Assembly (NCBI RefSeq): GCF_002160015.1
Contig: NZ_NFJT01000002.1
Coordinates: forward strand, 186,001-250,000
Direction: 5' to 3'
Origin: Anaerofilum sp. An201
GTDB lineage: Bacteria > Bacillota > Clostridia > Oscillospirales > Ruminococcaceae
Length of the DNA stretch: 64,000 bases
Below, in pieces: positions 47,901-55,532 of this stretch. The position numbers and the translations under genes were made by a program. A model generated the notes under the pieces. That model was not told the origin of the DNA. It worked only from the letters and a program-made list of their open reading frames with translations, and did not search any database. Every line of letters begins with the position of its first letter. The stretch's first letter is position 1.

Positions 47901-48859
47901 CTGCCGTTGTCCAGCGAAATAGCCTTGCCGCGCACGCCGTCCACAAAGGCCGGGCTGCCGGTGAGCGCACCGTCGTGGCCGTTGCCGGACTCATCGGCGG
48001 CATTGCCCTCGTCAAAGCTGGCATACAGCACAAGGCCGCTTTCCAGGTCCGCCTTGGGCTTGTCCTGCTCGTAGAGGGCGGCGGCCTCCTCGGCCGACAC
48101 GGCGCGCTTGTACACGCGCACCTCGTCGATCAGGCCGTTGTCGGCGCCGTTGCAGTAGCTGCCGGAGGCACCCACCACCAGCGGATAGCCCGCGTCCATG
48201 CTGTATTGGGCAAGGGCGGAGATGTCCTTCTGGGAGGTGGGCTGGCCGTCCACATAGCCGCACAGCTGGCCGTCGCGGTCGGCGCTCATCACAACGTGAT
48301 GCCACTGGCCGTCGATAGTGGACTGCAGCAGCTCCTCGCTGCCGGCCGTCAGCTCGCCGCGGGTGTTGTTGGCGGCGGTGTTCAGGTTGATGCCGTTGCC
48401 GAAGCGGCCGATGGCAAAGCCGGTGTTCGCGCCGCTCTTGTAGTTCTTGTTGCTGATGAGGGCGCTGTTGCTGGACTCGCCGGTGGCCTTATACCACAGC
48501 GAGATGGAAAAATCTTCGGTGCCGAACTGGATGTTCTTGCCGTAGTCCACATAGCGGTCGCCCTGCTTGTCGTCGCTGGCGGCAACGTTCTGGCCTTCGA
48601 TCAGAAGCGCCTTGCCGCGCACGCCCTCGGCGAACTGCAGGTCGCCCACCAGCGTGCCGTTGTTGCCGCTGCCCGAAAGGTCGGCGGCGGTCTCGTCGTC
48701 GAAACTGCTGTACAGCACCAGCCCGTCGTTCAGACCGGCGGCAGCCGGCTCCTTCAGCGGCTGCGGCCGGGCGGCGGCCAGGGCCGACAGCGGGGACGCG
48801 ATCACCGACACCGCCATCGCTGCGGCCAGCACAAGACTGGCCCATTGTTTGCGTTTCAT
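41957..48859 (-). CDS. Secreted calcineurin-like phosphoesterase fused to a PL8-family polysaccharide lyase
   Basis: The protein has 2300 residues and a signal peptide (~1-28). Two LamG-type lectin folds (~45-265 and ~272-500) are followed by a helical spacer and a calcineurin-like phosphoesterase (~565-860): VSDVHI, VNAGDF, GNHDVRG, ISHQPLNNSHW, SGHIHNQLD, the full set of two-metal ligands. After a helical spacer and a DNRLRE module (~955-1130) comes a PL8 lyase (~1150-1900). NWYQWVITVPDAL, TGGNLLLKANS (Asn1351) and DGSYIQHQALAYIGGYG match PL8, and His1408 and Tyr1417 keep the exact 9-residue gap of the hyaluronate/chondroitin lyase pair. A Big_4 Ig domain (~1976-2045), a second DNRLRE module (~2053-2215) and a helical tail follow. 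PL8 enzymes cut hyaluronan, chondroitin or xanthan by beta-elimination. It is 16 nt after the beta-helix gene. Confidence 0.88.
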   Translation of the reverse strand: MKRKQWASLVLAAAMAVSVIASPLSALAAARPQPLKEPAAAGLNDGLVLYSSFDDETAADLSGSGNNGTLVGDLQFAEGVRGKALLIEGQNVAASDDKQGDRYVDYGKNIQFGTEDFSISLWYKATGESSNSALISNKNYKSGANTGFAIGRFGNGINLNTAANNTRGELTAGSEELLQSTIDGQWHHVVMSADRDGQLCGYVDGQPTSQKDISALAQYSMDAGYPLVVGASGSYCNGADNGLIDEVRVYKRAVSAEEAAALYEQDKPKADLESGLVLYASFDEGNAADESGNGHDGALTGSPAFVDGVRGKAISLDNGSVAGSSSAQAVQYVDFGTGLNSLLGGADFTLSMWVKTSGNGSNNGTILSNKDYASGNNIGLAIGNYNNASDVDVRVNFSAKQGSRIENRGVTANDDQWHQLLTTFDRDGNMVTYLDGEQVKSTSMTGQQGLSVDTKLPLILGADGKKVYGMSGCTVDELRIYDRVLTTADIAALYQEEGVSTGIERLRTQLNSVVPSAAFPQEDIDAMAAALDEYQKQIAAQPDNAAALLEQAQEEFAMFLNGKTPTASFHLVSDVHINGSSQRVDNYTKAMQDMATVMADTNIGFVNAGDFTSQSTAAQYESFYETTAAHNPVSDEKTLILLGNHDVRGPNQDNWNKDPNQESPYWQTAKELYLTNNAPYMPADDKETLYYSKELGGYTFIMLNTENGLKDAMYMSDEQLAWFEQTMKECYEEDPTKPVFIISHQPLNNSHWMSNILDGFDGWSNAAGTGPYGQPQPYNTGKDAAVKEVMAKYPVGVFLSGHIHNQLDVAEVQMREYGTLVDLPSFAEPCIGIADIGTGYEVAIYDNEIVFRARNFVTGQWMPQYDKVVKTPTVTALYQQALARQDAGQSSPALDAAVEQAAALLTRQYDQEGLAWNNTATPDTFYFHEDAQQQIEQARAALAEALGQLPTEDKEVESAQDIYLQAGTQIDKPTSEYGDGTAYNEKVLKVKIADDHRGQVGDEPSLNDPNQRYTRKTLISFPLEGLEGYGRFELKLYMTADVDRDFTTASVKVLDAAEWDDATVTWNSAPKAGETAGTISRSNIENGVCTVDVTDAVAAAVAAGQDKIAFQILNDEEANSNLLSFHSSRSDDQTKVPVLAAYVSGEEPGKEEDPAFTALRENYRDYLLGGDGTGLDMTNAGVKAYVENLNETANGYYQDLIKSDVAGRTDLFDDLELCPEADYIGKFSQNPYYTYTSNLGTTARRLRDIAYAWATEGCDLYHNETVLAELISALDHFTDTYYTGKYSGKSGGNWYQWVITVPDALMSTCIVLYDQLSASQLQHYVDVCKWYVPDCMAQGPHSNDPKMTGGNLLLKANSTLQTAILDQNASMLENVKEGVKTVLVYNDASQFYTKDADGFYKDGSYIQHQALAYIGGYGSDLYKNLGVFLLVLDDSQWEIAYEDGREQVAYDTVFNGIEPFLYDVHMMDMVSSRDVSRPGDRDLVRIASIMNSILPLRGTFPTEEENARFDSMAKYYLNLQPQFFFENMSSITAIMTASQILADDSIQPRSTYALTKVFTMDKAVHVNDDFGFAISMHSDRTYGHELINSEGKRTWNTSDGMTYLYDEDTRQYADGYWAAVDPTRLSGITAEHVDLGVGTGDRTKNIYPWTGGATLQDDGIGAIGTHFRTLSKAGSSTRNGTDVKKSWFVFGDKIVALGAGITSTTGNGVESIVDNRKIGLDGENRLAVNGQEVELELNTAVSGEASPNMGTKVKADYITLAGENGSKIGYYFPGSAEVNLLKEQRTGKWSDQGTGSGEATATFATIFFDHGTKPTNESYAYILMPGADDGDMAAYAADPTIEILQNDAGAAAVHDSVSNTTAVNFWNAGGVGGIASDSPASVVLREQDGKLTLTVADPTQQKDQITITLPYLAGTVIESDENVTITSAEPFTVITVDTKGCEGTTSTITFEATPAAGSEVMSVASAQPVLDVTLGTAFKNIPLPETVTVLTADGTEHEVGVQWQRGDYDKNQIARYEITGTLVLEEGMQNSAGITASAVLNVLRPQIPALEDTNVRDGKYADSNATEGGTSLNCTRGTITVKQDAISYLRYGYIKLDLEGADPNATHYYLNIQSTAVPGSDYKRTDLYAVESDWQGETLTYNTRPDRIGDEPAASLTKEMLQQSTVQSIDITAAVQAALERGDKQLSLELVNVGGGSDSGLYIHSLESTTLGVQKPSLSWDSATLPELLDTRNAEMLLETVRTMDRTLYANLDEEALDEAAAALQALVDDPDTTNAELNKAESDLSGILLDLRYRPQPKA

Positions 48860-48875
48860 TCGGTATGCTTCCTCC

Positions 48876-51800
48876 TTACTGTTTGCGCTTTTTCAGGATC
48901 ACAAAGCCGCATACTCCTGCCAGAGCCGCCGCCAGCAGCACTGCCAGCGCGGTGACGGCGACGCTGTCGCCGGTGGCGGGGATCTGTCCGGCATCACCGG
49001 TGTCCGGGGTGGACGTGGGCGACGGGACAGCACTGGGATCGGGATCCGGGGTGGGAACGGGCGGCTGGGTGGGCTCCGGAGTGGGCTCCTCCGTGGGATT
49101 CGGGGTGGGGGTGGCGGGGTCCTTTTCCTCCAGCGCCTCCAGGGCGGCCTTCAGGGCGGCGGCGGCTTCATCCACCGCGGGCTGGTCGGCCACGCTCAGC
49201 TCGCCGTCGGCCTGCAGCGCTTTGGCGCTCTCCAGGGCGGCGGTCACTGCCGCGGCGCTCTCGTCGGTGTAGATGCCGAGGTCGAGCTCGTCGGCCCGTT
49301 TGATGAGTTCATTCAGGGTGGTCTTGTCGGCGGCGGTGTAGCCCAGCTTCCACAGGGCGATCTGCTGGCCGTTGTAGGCGGCCTGCACCTCTTCCACCGT
49401 GGCCATCTCGTCGTTCATCGCCTTCAGGGCGGCCTGGTAGGCGGCGGCGAACTCCTTCTGCACGCTGACGATGGTGGTGTTCACCTCGCCCGAAACCGTG
49501 GCGGCCTCAGCGGCGGCGATGGCTTCCTGCAGGATGCTCTTGTTCGGCTGCCACACCAGCTGTGTCTGCACAGAGGGGTGCAGGTCGGCGCTGTTGTTCA
49601 CCTTGATCTCGCTGTTTTCCAGGTCGAAATAGCCCACCCAGGTGTAGGTCTGCTCCACATAGGGGTCATAGGCGGGTTCGGGGAACCAGTAGCCCACCGG
49701 CAGCTCCACGGTCTGGCCGTTGTCCAGGGTGGCGGTGGCGGTGGCGGGAAGGCCCAGCTGGTCCTCGGGGGTGCCCAGCATCGCGCGCAGCGGCTCGATG
49801 GGGGCCACGGCGGTGATCTCGGGCAGCGGAGCGGTGACGGTGATCTCGGCCACAGCCGGCATGGCGGTGCCCTCTACGGCGCCGCGCACCTGCACGCTCT
49901 CGCCCTCGGCGGGAAGCTGGAAGCTATCCCACACCACGGCACGCTGCTCCTCGCTGCCGTCGGACAGGCGCACGGTGACGGTCTCGGGCAGCTGTGCTTC
50001 TTCCCCGGCGGGAACTTCCAGCTCCACCGGAACGATGCTTTCCAGATAGGTATAGCTCAGCACCAGAGCGGGCTTCTGCTCCTCGTTGGTGCCGGCGCTC
50101 TCTTTGGAGGCCACGGCAAAGCCGTTGTTGTCGGCGTCGCCGTATTCACCGTAGCTGAAGATGCCCAGCAGGATGCCCAGTTTGTCGGCGCCCTGCGCGT
50201 GGACGTAGTCGGTGACGTCCAGGGTGAAGTTTTTCTGGTCGATGTCGCGGTTCACCAGCGGGAACTCCTTCAGGATGTTCTCGCCCAGCGCAGGCTGGGT
50301 GTTCCAGTTCACAGCGGCCTCGTCCCAGTCGGCCGAGATGCCGTACAGGTCCACCCAGCGGGTGGTGTCGGCGCCGGTGCCGGGGTTCCACTTGCCGTCC
50401 TCCTGCGCCCAGACGCCGTACAGGCGCAGCTCGATCTTCTGGGCGGATGCGATCTGTTCCTCGGTGAGGCCGGACAGGTCAAACTGCATCAGCGCGCGGC
50501 GGTGATAGCCGGGGCTGGCCAGCTTAACTTCCATCCGCTTGCCGTTGTAGTTGGTGGTTGCGGGGCTTTCCTGGATGTAGGTGTCGCCGGTGGTGACGCT
50601 GACCACCGTCTCGGCGGTGGGATCCACAGAACCGGTGACCGTCACCTTCACCGTGACGTCGCCGCCCTGTTCCAGATCCTTCACCTTGCCCTTCACGGTG
50701 TAGGTGCCCGCTTTGGTGAACTGGTCGGCGGAGAGGATCTCCCATTCCACCGGCAGCTCCAGCGCGACCTCGTTTTCAAACTGGGCGGTCACGGTGGCGG
50801 GCAGGGCCGGGTACTGGCCGGCGCGGGTGGTGACCGGCTCCACCTCGATGGGCTTGGACGGGCTGGACACCACATACACGGTGGCTTCGGCGGGCTGGGC
50901 CACGCCGTTCACGGTGCCCTGGACCTGCAGGGTGCCTTCCTCGGCCACCTGGTCGGGGGTGATCTCCTCCCATTCCACCGCGAAGGTGTAGGTGCTGCCG
51001 TCGATCTCGGCCTCGACGGTGTCGGGCAGGACGGGCAGCTTGCCCACCAGCGTGGCCACCGTCACCGGACGAACGATGGCGCCGGTCTCGGGAGTGCTGG
51101 AGAATTCATGGGCGCCGATGTCCACAAGGCCGGCCACCGGGTTGCCGAAGAGGTCGGTCTCGGGGGCGCCTGCGATCATCTGACCGGCGCGGATGCAGGG
51201 AGAGCCTTCCTGCAGCTGATACGGACGGCTCAGCTCCACCACGCGCTCACGCGCCAGGGTGGGCAGCTTGTCCATCTCCTCCACCGGCAGGCTGAAGCTG
51301 GTGTAGTCCAGGCCGGCGGCGGGGTTTTCCAGCATCGGGTCGGCAAAGATGTTGCCTTTTTCGGCCAGCGCTTCGCCGGTCATGCCGTTGCTGTCGGCGA
51401 TGGAGGCGGGCCAGAAGCAGTTGTTCTCCACCACGCTGTCGGCGTGGATGGTGCTGTCGTCGTGGCTGAAGGTGACGTTGGCGCCGTTTTCAGCCAGCAC
51501 GATGTTGTTTTTGAAGTTGATGAAGCAGGTGCGGGCGCTCTTGCCGCCGAACAGGACGGTGGAGTTGTCCTCCCCGCTGACATAGATGGTGTTGTTGTAG
51601 ATCTTGGGCACGTTGGGGCCGTCGGAAGAGGTGCTGTCGTAGTGGAACGTCTGCTGACGCATCTTGCTTCCGTTCGGGTAGGTGCCCGCGCCGTCGTTGA
51701 TGCTGACGTTGTAGCGGAAGGTGGTGTCCGTCTGGCTGGACATGAACAGGCACACGCCGCCGCCGTTGTCGTGGCTGAGGTTGTACTGGAAGACGTTGCG

Positions 51801-53108
51801 CTCGTTCTTCATGTCGGAGTCGAACGCCTCGCCGTCATCGTAGCCGTAGCGGTTGCCGTACACTTCGTTGTACTGCACCACCACGTCGTCGGCGAACATG
51901 GTCCAGCACTGGGCGTAGTTGACGTTGCCGCGGTCGAAGCCGCAGGAGTTCTTGACGATGTTGCCTTCCACCGCGCCGCCCTTCACTTCGGTCAGCACGA
52001 TGCCGTCGCCCACAACGTCCTCGATGTAGTTGTTGCGGATGATGACGTTCTTATAGTTTTTCAAAAACTCGTTGCGGCCCCAGCCGTCCGAGTTGATGTT
52101 GGTGTTGCACTTGTTGCGGATGCCCTCGATGGCCACGTTCTTGACGTAGTTGTTCTCGATGATGACATCCTCAAAGGCGGCGCGGCCCATCGCGTGGGGG
52201 GTGAGATTGCCCTCGTCGTCGATGGTGACGACATTGCCGTCGATGTCCATGTAGTGGCCCATGACGATGATGCCGCCGGAGGTCTTGCCGCCTTTATAGT
52301 TCGAGTTGACGTCGTGCACATAGCAGTTGCGCACACGCACATGCTTCAGCACGCGGTCCTGGATGGAGGAGTAGATCAGGATGCCGGCGCGCTCGGCGGT
52401 GCCGCTGTCCATCGTCTCGCCGGGCTTGTCGGTGGGCTCGAGGTTGGTCACTTCGAGGTTCTCGATCTCCCAGTATTCCTGGTTGTAGATCAGCACTGCG
52501 CCGGTGATGGCCGGGCCGCTGGTGCCGCCGCCGTTGATGATGGGGCGGCTGCCCTCGCCGTAGGACGAGATGGTGATGGGATTTCCCTCGGCGCCGTTGC
52601 CCTTGGGCGCCAGCACGCCGTTCCAGCTGCAGCCGGATTTCAGGCGGATGGTGTCGCCGGGCGCGAAGGTGAAGCTGTTCACCTTGTCCAGGGTCTGCCA
52701 GGCGCTGTCCGGAGAGATGCCGGTGTTGCTGTCGCTGCCGTTCTCAACATCCACATAATAGGTGGTGTTGCCGGGGCTCTGGGTGTCGTTCACGATCTCC
52801 TCCAGAGGCACTTTTTCCACCGTTTTCAGTCCGTCGGTGGGAAACTCGCCTGTGGGGGCGGGGGTCTCCTCTGCGGCCGGCTCCTGGGTGGGAGCAGCCG
52901 AAGGCTGTGCGGTTTGTTCGGGTGTCGGGTCCGGCTGTGCGGTCGGCTGGCTGCTGTCCGGCTCGCTCTGTGCCTGGCTGGACGATGGGGACGACGCCGC
53001 GTCCGCGTCCTGCGCCAGGACCGTCAGCGAGCTTGCGCTCAGCAGCATGGTCAGCGCCAACAGCACCGCCAGCACCCGGCTGCCCGGGGTATGGGGTTTG
53101 CTGTGCAT
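48876..53108 (-). CDS. Surface right-handed beta-helix protein with Ig-like, DNRLRE and FIVAR modules
   Basis: The 1410-residue protein has a signal peptide (~1-32) and a Ser/Pro/Thr/Gln-rich linker (~35-95). Residues ~115-670 form a parallel beta-helix, seen as repeating strand turns (FEDVIIENNYVKNVAIEG, NVIIRNNYIEDVVGDGI, VVVQYNEVYGN, KIYNNTIYVSG). Such folds are common in pectate-, alginate- and chondroitinase-B-type lyases and in epimerases. Ig-like Big_4 domains (~690-850 and ~1050-1190), a DNRLRE module (~865-1045) and FIVAR helices (~1200-1330) follow. Near the end are a Pro/Thr linker, IPATGDS, a hydrophobic span and KKRKQ, which resembles a sortase signal with IPxTG in place of LPxTG. 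No catalytic residues are certain. It is the first gene of the operon with the phosphoesterase-PL8 gene and may pre-process or bind the same polymer. Confidence 0.85.
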   Translation of the reverse strand: MHSKPHTPGSRVLAVLLALTMLLSASSLTVLAQDADAASSPSSSQAQSEPDSSQPTAQPDPTPEQTAQPSAAPTQEPAAEETPAPTGEFPTDGLKTVEKVPLEEIVNDTQSPGNTTYYVDVENGSDSNTGISPDSAWQTLDKVNSFTFAPGDTIRLKSGCSWNGVLAPKGNGAEGNPITISSYGEGSRPIINGGGTSGPAITGAVLIYNQEYWEIENLEVTNLEPTDKPGETMDSGTAERAGILIYSSIQDRVLKHVRVRNCYVHDVNSNYKGGKTSGGIIVMGHYMDIDGNVVTIDDEGNLTPHAMGRAAFEDVIIENNYVKNVAIEGIRNKCNTNINSDGWGRNEFLKNYKNVIIRNNYIEDVVGDGIVLTEVKGGAVEGNIVKNSCGFDRGNVNYAQCWTMFADDVVVQYNEVYGNRYGYDDGEAFDSDMKNERNVFQYNLSHDNGGGVCLFMSSQTDTTFRYNVSINDGAGTYPNGSKMRQQTFHYDSTSSDGPNVPKIYNNTIYVSGEDNSTVLFGGKSARTCFINFKNNIVLAENGANVTFSHDDSTIHADSVVENNCFWPASIADSNGMTGEALAEKGNIFADPMLENPAAGLDYTSFSLPVEEMDKLPTLARERVVELSRPYQLQEGSPCIRAGQMIAGAPETDLFGNPVAGLVDIGAHEFSSTPETGAIVRPVTVATLVGKLPVLPDTVEAEIDGSTYTFAVEWEEITPDQVAEEGTLQVQGTVNGVAQPAEATVYVVSSPSKPIEVEPVTTRAGQYPALPATVTAQFENEVALELPVEWEILSADQFTKAGTYTVKGKVKDLEQGGDVTVKVTVTGSVDPTAETVVSVTTGDTYIQESPATTNYNGKRMEVKLASPGYHRRALMQFDLSGLTEEQIASAQKIELRLYGVWAQEDGKWNPGTGADTTRWVDLYGISADWDEAAVNWNTQPALGENILKEFPLVNRDIDQKNFTLDVTDYVHAQGADKLGILLGIFSYGEYGDADNNGFAVASKESAGTNEEQKPALVLSYTYLESIVPVELEVPAGEEAQLPETVTVRLSDGSEEQRAVVWDSFQLPAEGESVQVRGAVEGTAMPAVAEITVTAPLPEITAVAPIEPLRAMLGTPEDQLGLPATATATLDNGQTVELPVGYWFPEPAYDPYVEQTYTWVGYFDLENSEIKVNNSADLHPSVQTQLVWQPNKSILQEAIAAAEAATVSGEVNTTIVSVQKEFAAAYQAALKAMNDEMATVEEVQAAYNGQQIALWKLGYTAADKTTLNELIKRADELDLGIYTDESAAAVTAALESAKALQADGELSVADQPAVDEAAAALKAALEALEEKDPATPTPNPTEEPTPEPTQPPVPTPDPDPSAVPSPTSTPDTGDAGQIPATGDSVAVTALAVLLAAALAGVCGFVILKKRKQ

Positions 53109-53140
53109 GAGAATCCTCCTTTTTTGTATGATTGTTCATT

Positions 53141-53169
53141 ATCATACGCACCCGCCCCCAAAAGGTAAA
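53141..53169 (-). promoter_or_regulatory. Promoter of the beta-helix / phosphoesterase-PL8 operon
   Basis: TTTACC (53164-53169), 17 bp, TATGAT (53141-53146) on the minus strand. The leader to the ATG at 53108 is short (~25 nt). No other feature is seen in 53170-53327. Confidence 0.65.
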
Positions 53170-53327
53170 GGCAGGATTTGTTGTCTTTTTATACTTTTTT
53201 ACGCCCTGCCATTTTCTTCTGTCTTTCAAACCCACACATTTTTACGCTCTAATACTTTCTTTCAAAACCCGCACAAACTTTTCACAATTTTGTCTCTCAA
53301 ATTGCACAAGCAGCGCTTCCTGCGCGC

Positions 53328-53366
53328 AAAAACCCCCGGCAGCAGAACCTTTTCTGCCGCCGGGGG
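53328..53366 (-). terminator. Terminator after rny
   Basis: CCCCCGGCGGCAGAA pairs with TTCTGCTGCCGGGGG, followed by TTTTTGCG on the minus strand. Confidence 0.92.
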
Positions 53367-53398
53367 CGGATATGCATAATACTATTTTACGAGAAGCA

Positions 53399-54952
53399 TC
53401 ACTTGGCGTACTCCACCGCGCGGTTTTCGCGGATGACGTTCACCTTGATCTGGCCGGGATAGTCCAGCTCCTCCTCGATCTTGCGGGTGATGGCATGCGC
53501 CAGCAGGATCAGCTGGTCGTCGTTGATGACCTCGGGCTTCACCATGATGCGGACCTCGCGGCCGGCCTGCACGGCGAAGGCGGTCTCGACGCCCTCAAAG
53601 CTGCAGCTGATCTCTTCCAGGTTCTCCAGCCGCTTGATATAGCTCTCCAGGTTCTCGCGGCGGGCGCCCGGGCGGGCGGCGCTGATGGCGTCGGCGGCCA
53701 TGACCACGAAGGCCAGCGGCGTCTTGGGCTCCACGTCGCCGTGGTGGGCCTCGATGGCGTGGATGACGGCGGGGTTCTCCTTATATTTCTTGGCGATGTC
53801 CACGCCGATCTGCACGTGGCTGCCCTCGATCTCATGGTTCAGCGACTTGCCGATGTCGTGCAGCAGGCCGGCGCGGCGTGCCTGCTGGACGTTCAGGCCC
53901 AGCTCGGCGGCCATGATGCCGGACAGGTAGGCCACCTCCAGCGAGTGGTTCAGCACGTTCTGGCCATAGCTGGTGCGGAAGCGCAGACGGCCCAGCAGCT
54001 TCACCACGTCGGGGTGGATGCCGTGCACGCCCACGTCCATCACGGCGCGCTCGCCTTCCCGCTTCATGGTCAGCTCCAGCTCGCGGCGGCACTTGTCCAC
54101 CGTCTCCTCGATGCGGGCGGGATGGATGCGGCCGTCGGTGATCAGACGCTCCAGCGCCATGCGCGCCACCTCGCGGCGCACCTGGTCGAAGCTGGACAGG
54201 GTGATGGCTTCGGGGGTGTCGTCGATGATGAGCTCCACGCCGGTGGCGGTCTCCAGCGCGCGGATGTTGCGGCCCTCACGGCCGATGATGCGGCCTTTCA
54301 TCTCGTCGCTGGGCAGCGGCACCACCGTCACGGTGGCCTCGCTGGAATGGTCGGCCGCGCAGCGTGCCAGCGCCTGGCTGATCAGCTCGCGGGCCATCTG
54401 GTCGGCCTCGTCCTTGGTCTGGGCCTCGAAGGCGGCCATGCGCATCGCCTTCTCGTGCACCAGCTGTTCGTCCACGCGGCTGAGCAGCAGATGCTTGGCG
54501 TCCTCCTGCGACAGCGCCGCGATGGCTTCCAGCTTTTCCAGCTGGCGCGCCTTCATCTGCTCCAGCTCGTCCAGGCGGGCCTCCACCAGCTCGCTGCGCT
54601 TGCGCAGCTCCTCTTCCTTCTGCTCGGCGTTCTGGATCTTGCGCTCCAGCGCCTCTTCCTTCTGATCCAGGCGGCGCTCCTGGCGGCCCAGCTCGCTGCG
54701 GCGGTCTTTGATCTCCTTGTCGGCCTCGGCTTTCAGGCGGAACACCTCGTCCTTGGCCTCCACCAGGGTCTCCTTGCGCTTCTGCTCGGCGCTTTTCACC
54801 GCGTCGTTGACGATGCGCACGGCTTCTTCCTCCGCGCTGCCGATCTTGGCCTCAGCCGTCTTGCGGCGGTGCTGCTGACCAAAATAGAAAAAGGCGGCGG
54901 CGGAAAGAGCGGCGGCGATCAACGCGATGAGTATCGTTGCCCAAATAGGCAT
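53399..54952 (-). CDS. rny: Ribonuclease Y
   Basis: The 517-residue endoribonuclease starts mRNA decay in Firmicutes and is held at the membrane. I chose the start at 54952 ([21 protein letters not shown]) after AAGGAG; a longer frame from 55039 has no ribosome site. A membrane helix (~4-24) leads into a long coiled coil (~28-190; [13 protein letters not shown]-type heptads). A KH domain (~205-270; [17 protein letters not shown]) follows, then an HD domain with the metal motif [12 protein letters not shown] (~365) and [12 protein letters not shown]. The C-terminus [12 protein letters not shown] is typical. It is monocistronic with its own promoter and a hairpin in the leader. Length and domains are standard. 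Confidence 0.97.
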   Translation of the reverse strand: MPIWATILIALIAAALSAAAFFYFGQQHRRKTAEAKIGSAEEEAVRIVNDAVKSAEQKRKETLVEAKDEVFRLKAEADKEIKDRRSELGRQERRLDQKEEALERKIQNAEQKEEELRKRSELVEARLDELEQMKARQLEKLEAIAALSQEDAKHLLLSRVDEQLVHEKAMRMAAFEAQTKDEADQMARELISQALARCAADHSSEATVTVVPLPSDEMKGRIIGREGRNIRALETATGVELIIDDTPEAITLSSFDQVRREVARMALERLITDGRIHPARIEETVDKCRRELELTMKREGERAVMDVGVHGIHPDVVKLLGRLRFRTSYGQNVLNHSLEVAYLSGIMAAELGLNVQQARRAGLLHDIGKSLNHEIEGSHVQIGVDIAKKYKENPAVIHAIEAHHGDVEPKTPLAFVVMAADAISAARPGARRENLESYIKRLENLEEISCSFEGVETAFAVQAGREVRIMVKPEVINDDQLILLAHAITRKIEEELDYPGQIKVNVIRENRAVEYAK

Positions 54953-55039
54953 GTTGGTCACTCCTTCACTCGTTGTCATTTCGTTGGGGTATGCGATAAA
55001 CGCGAACCGGTTTCTTTTGCGCAGACGCGGTTTTTCCAT

Positions 55040-55063
55040 AAAAAAAACGGGCTTTGCGCCCCG
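55040..55063 (-). terminator. Possible attenuator in the rny leader
   Basis: ACGGGGC-GCAAA-GCCCGT, with one bulged G, is followed by eight T on the minus strand. It lies between the rny promoter (55117-55146) and the start at 54952, so part of the transcripts may stop here. The stem is short (6 bp). Confidence 0.5.
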
Positions 55064-55116
55064 TATGGTCTCACAGGCTGCTGCAAATTGCCGGTGCCGA
55101 ATTTATTCTGTTTTCT

Positions 55117-55146
55117 ATTTTAAGGCAAACACGGCCCGCCTGTCAA
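55117..55146 (-). promoter_or_regulatory. rny: Promoter of rny
   Basis: Exact TTGACA (55141-55146), 18 bp, TAAAAT (55117-55122) on the minus strand. It gives a leader of about 155 nt. Confidence 0.75.
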
Positions 55147-55188
55147 GATTTTGTTACTTTCAACCAAAAAAAGCAGCAAATACACGGG

Positions 55189-55217
55189 TTGACTTTGCCG
55201 TCCGCGGCGTGTATGAT
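55189..55217 (+). promoter_or_regulatory. thrS: Promoter of the thrS T-box transcript
   Basis: TTGACT (55189-55194), 17 bp, TATGAT (55212-55217). Back to back with the rny promoter. Confidence 0.85.
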
Positions 55218-55223
55218 AAAAGA

Positions 55224-55490
55224 TACAAACTTCATCCTGCAAACGCGCAGACGCGGACAAACAGCCGCGCCGCACCACACACCCAGAGAGGGCCGCATTT
55301 TTGCTGCGAGCGGCCTTGTGCGACGGCGCCGCCTACCACCGCCGAGCAGCAGGGGCGAACCCCTGCCGGGCCTGCCGGGCCGTTATCACCGGCGTCGAGA
55401 GGTGCGCCCCGCCGGGCGCGCAATCCGGGTGGAACCGTGGAGCTTTTTATACGCTTCATCCCGCATATTCGTGTGGGATGGAGCGTTTTT
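55224..55490 (+). ncRNA. T-box riboswitch upstream of thrS
   Basis: The antiterminator T-box core is GGGTGGAACCG (55427-55437). Upstream are a stem I with the AGAGAG bulge and CTGCGAG loop pattern, and a CGTTATC segment as in stems II/III. A Thr codon ACC in CTACCACCGCCGAGC is the likely specifier. The terminator CGCTTCATCCC/GGGATGGAGCG with T5 (55452-55490) follows. Uncharged tRNA-Thr should stop termination and raise thrS expression. Confidence 0.92.
55452..55490 (+). terminator. Regulated terminator of the thrS T-box
   Basis: CGCTTCATCCC pairs with GGGATGGAGCG and is followed by TTTTTCTTTT, 43 nt before the thrS start. Confidence 0.9.
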
Positions 55491-55532
55491 CTTTTCCCCG
55501 TTCGGGGAACGACCTGCAAGGAGGTTTTTTGT

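Noticed and set aside
41852-48955. A 2367-codon open frame on the plus strand opposite the phosphoesterase-PL8 gene
   Set aside because: It is a shadow of GC-rich codon use; it has no ribosome site, no recognisable domain and low-complexity His/Gly/Val-rich sequence. The same holds for the long plus-strand frame opposite the GH101 gene (11359-17187), the one opposite the beta-helix gene (48567-53168) and similar frames elsewhere.
53399-55039. Longer RNase Y start at 55039
   Set aside because: No ribosome site; the N-terminal membrane helix typical for RNase Y begins right at the AAGGAG-preceded ATG at 54952.
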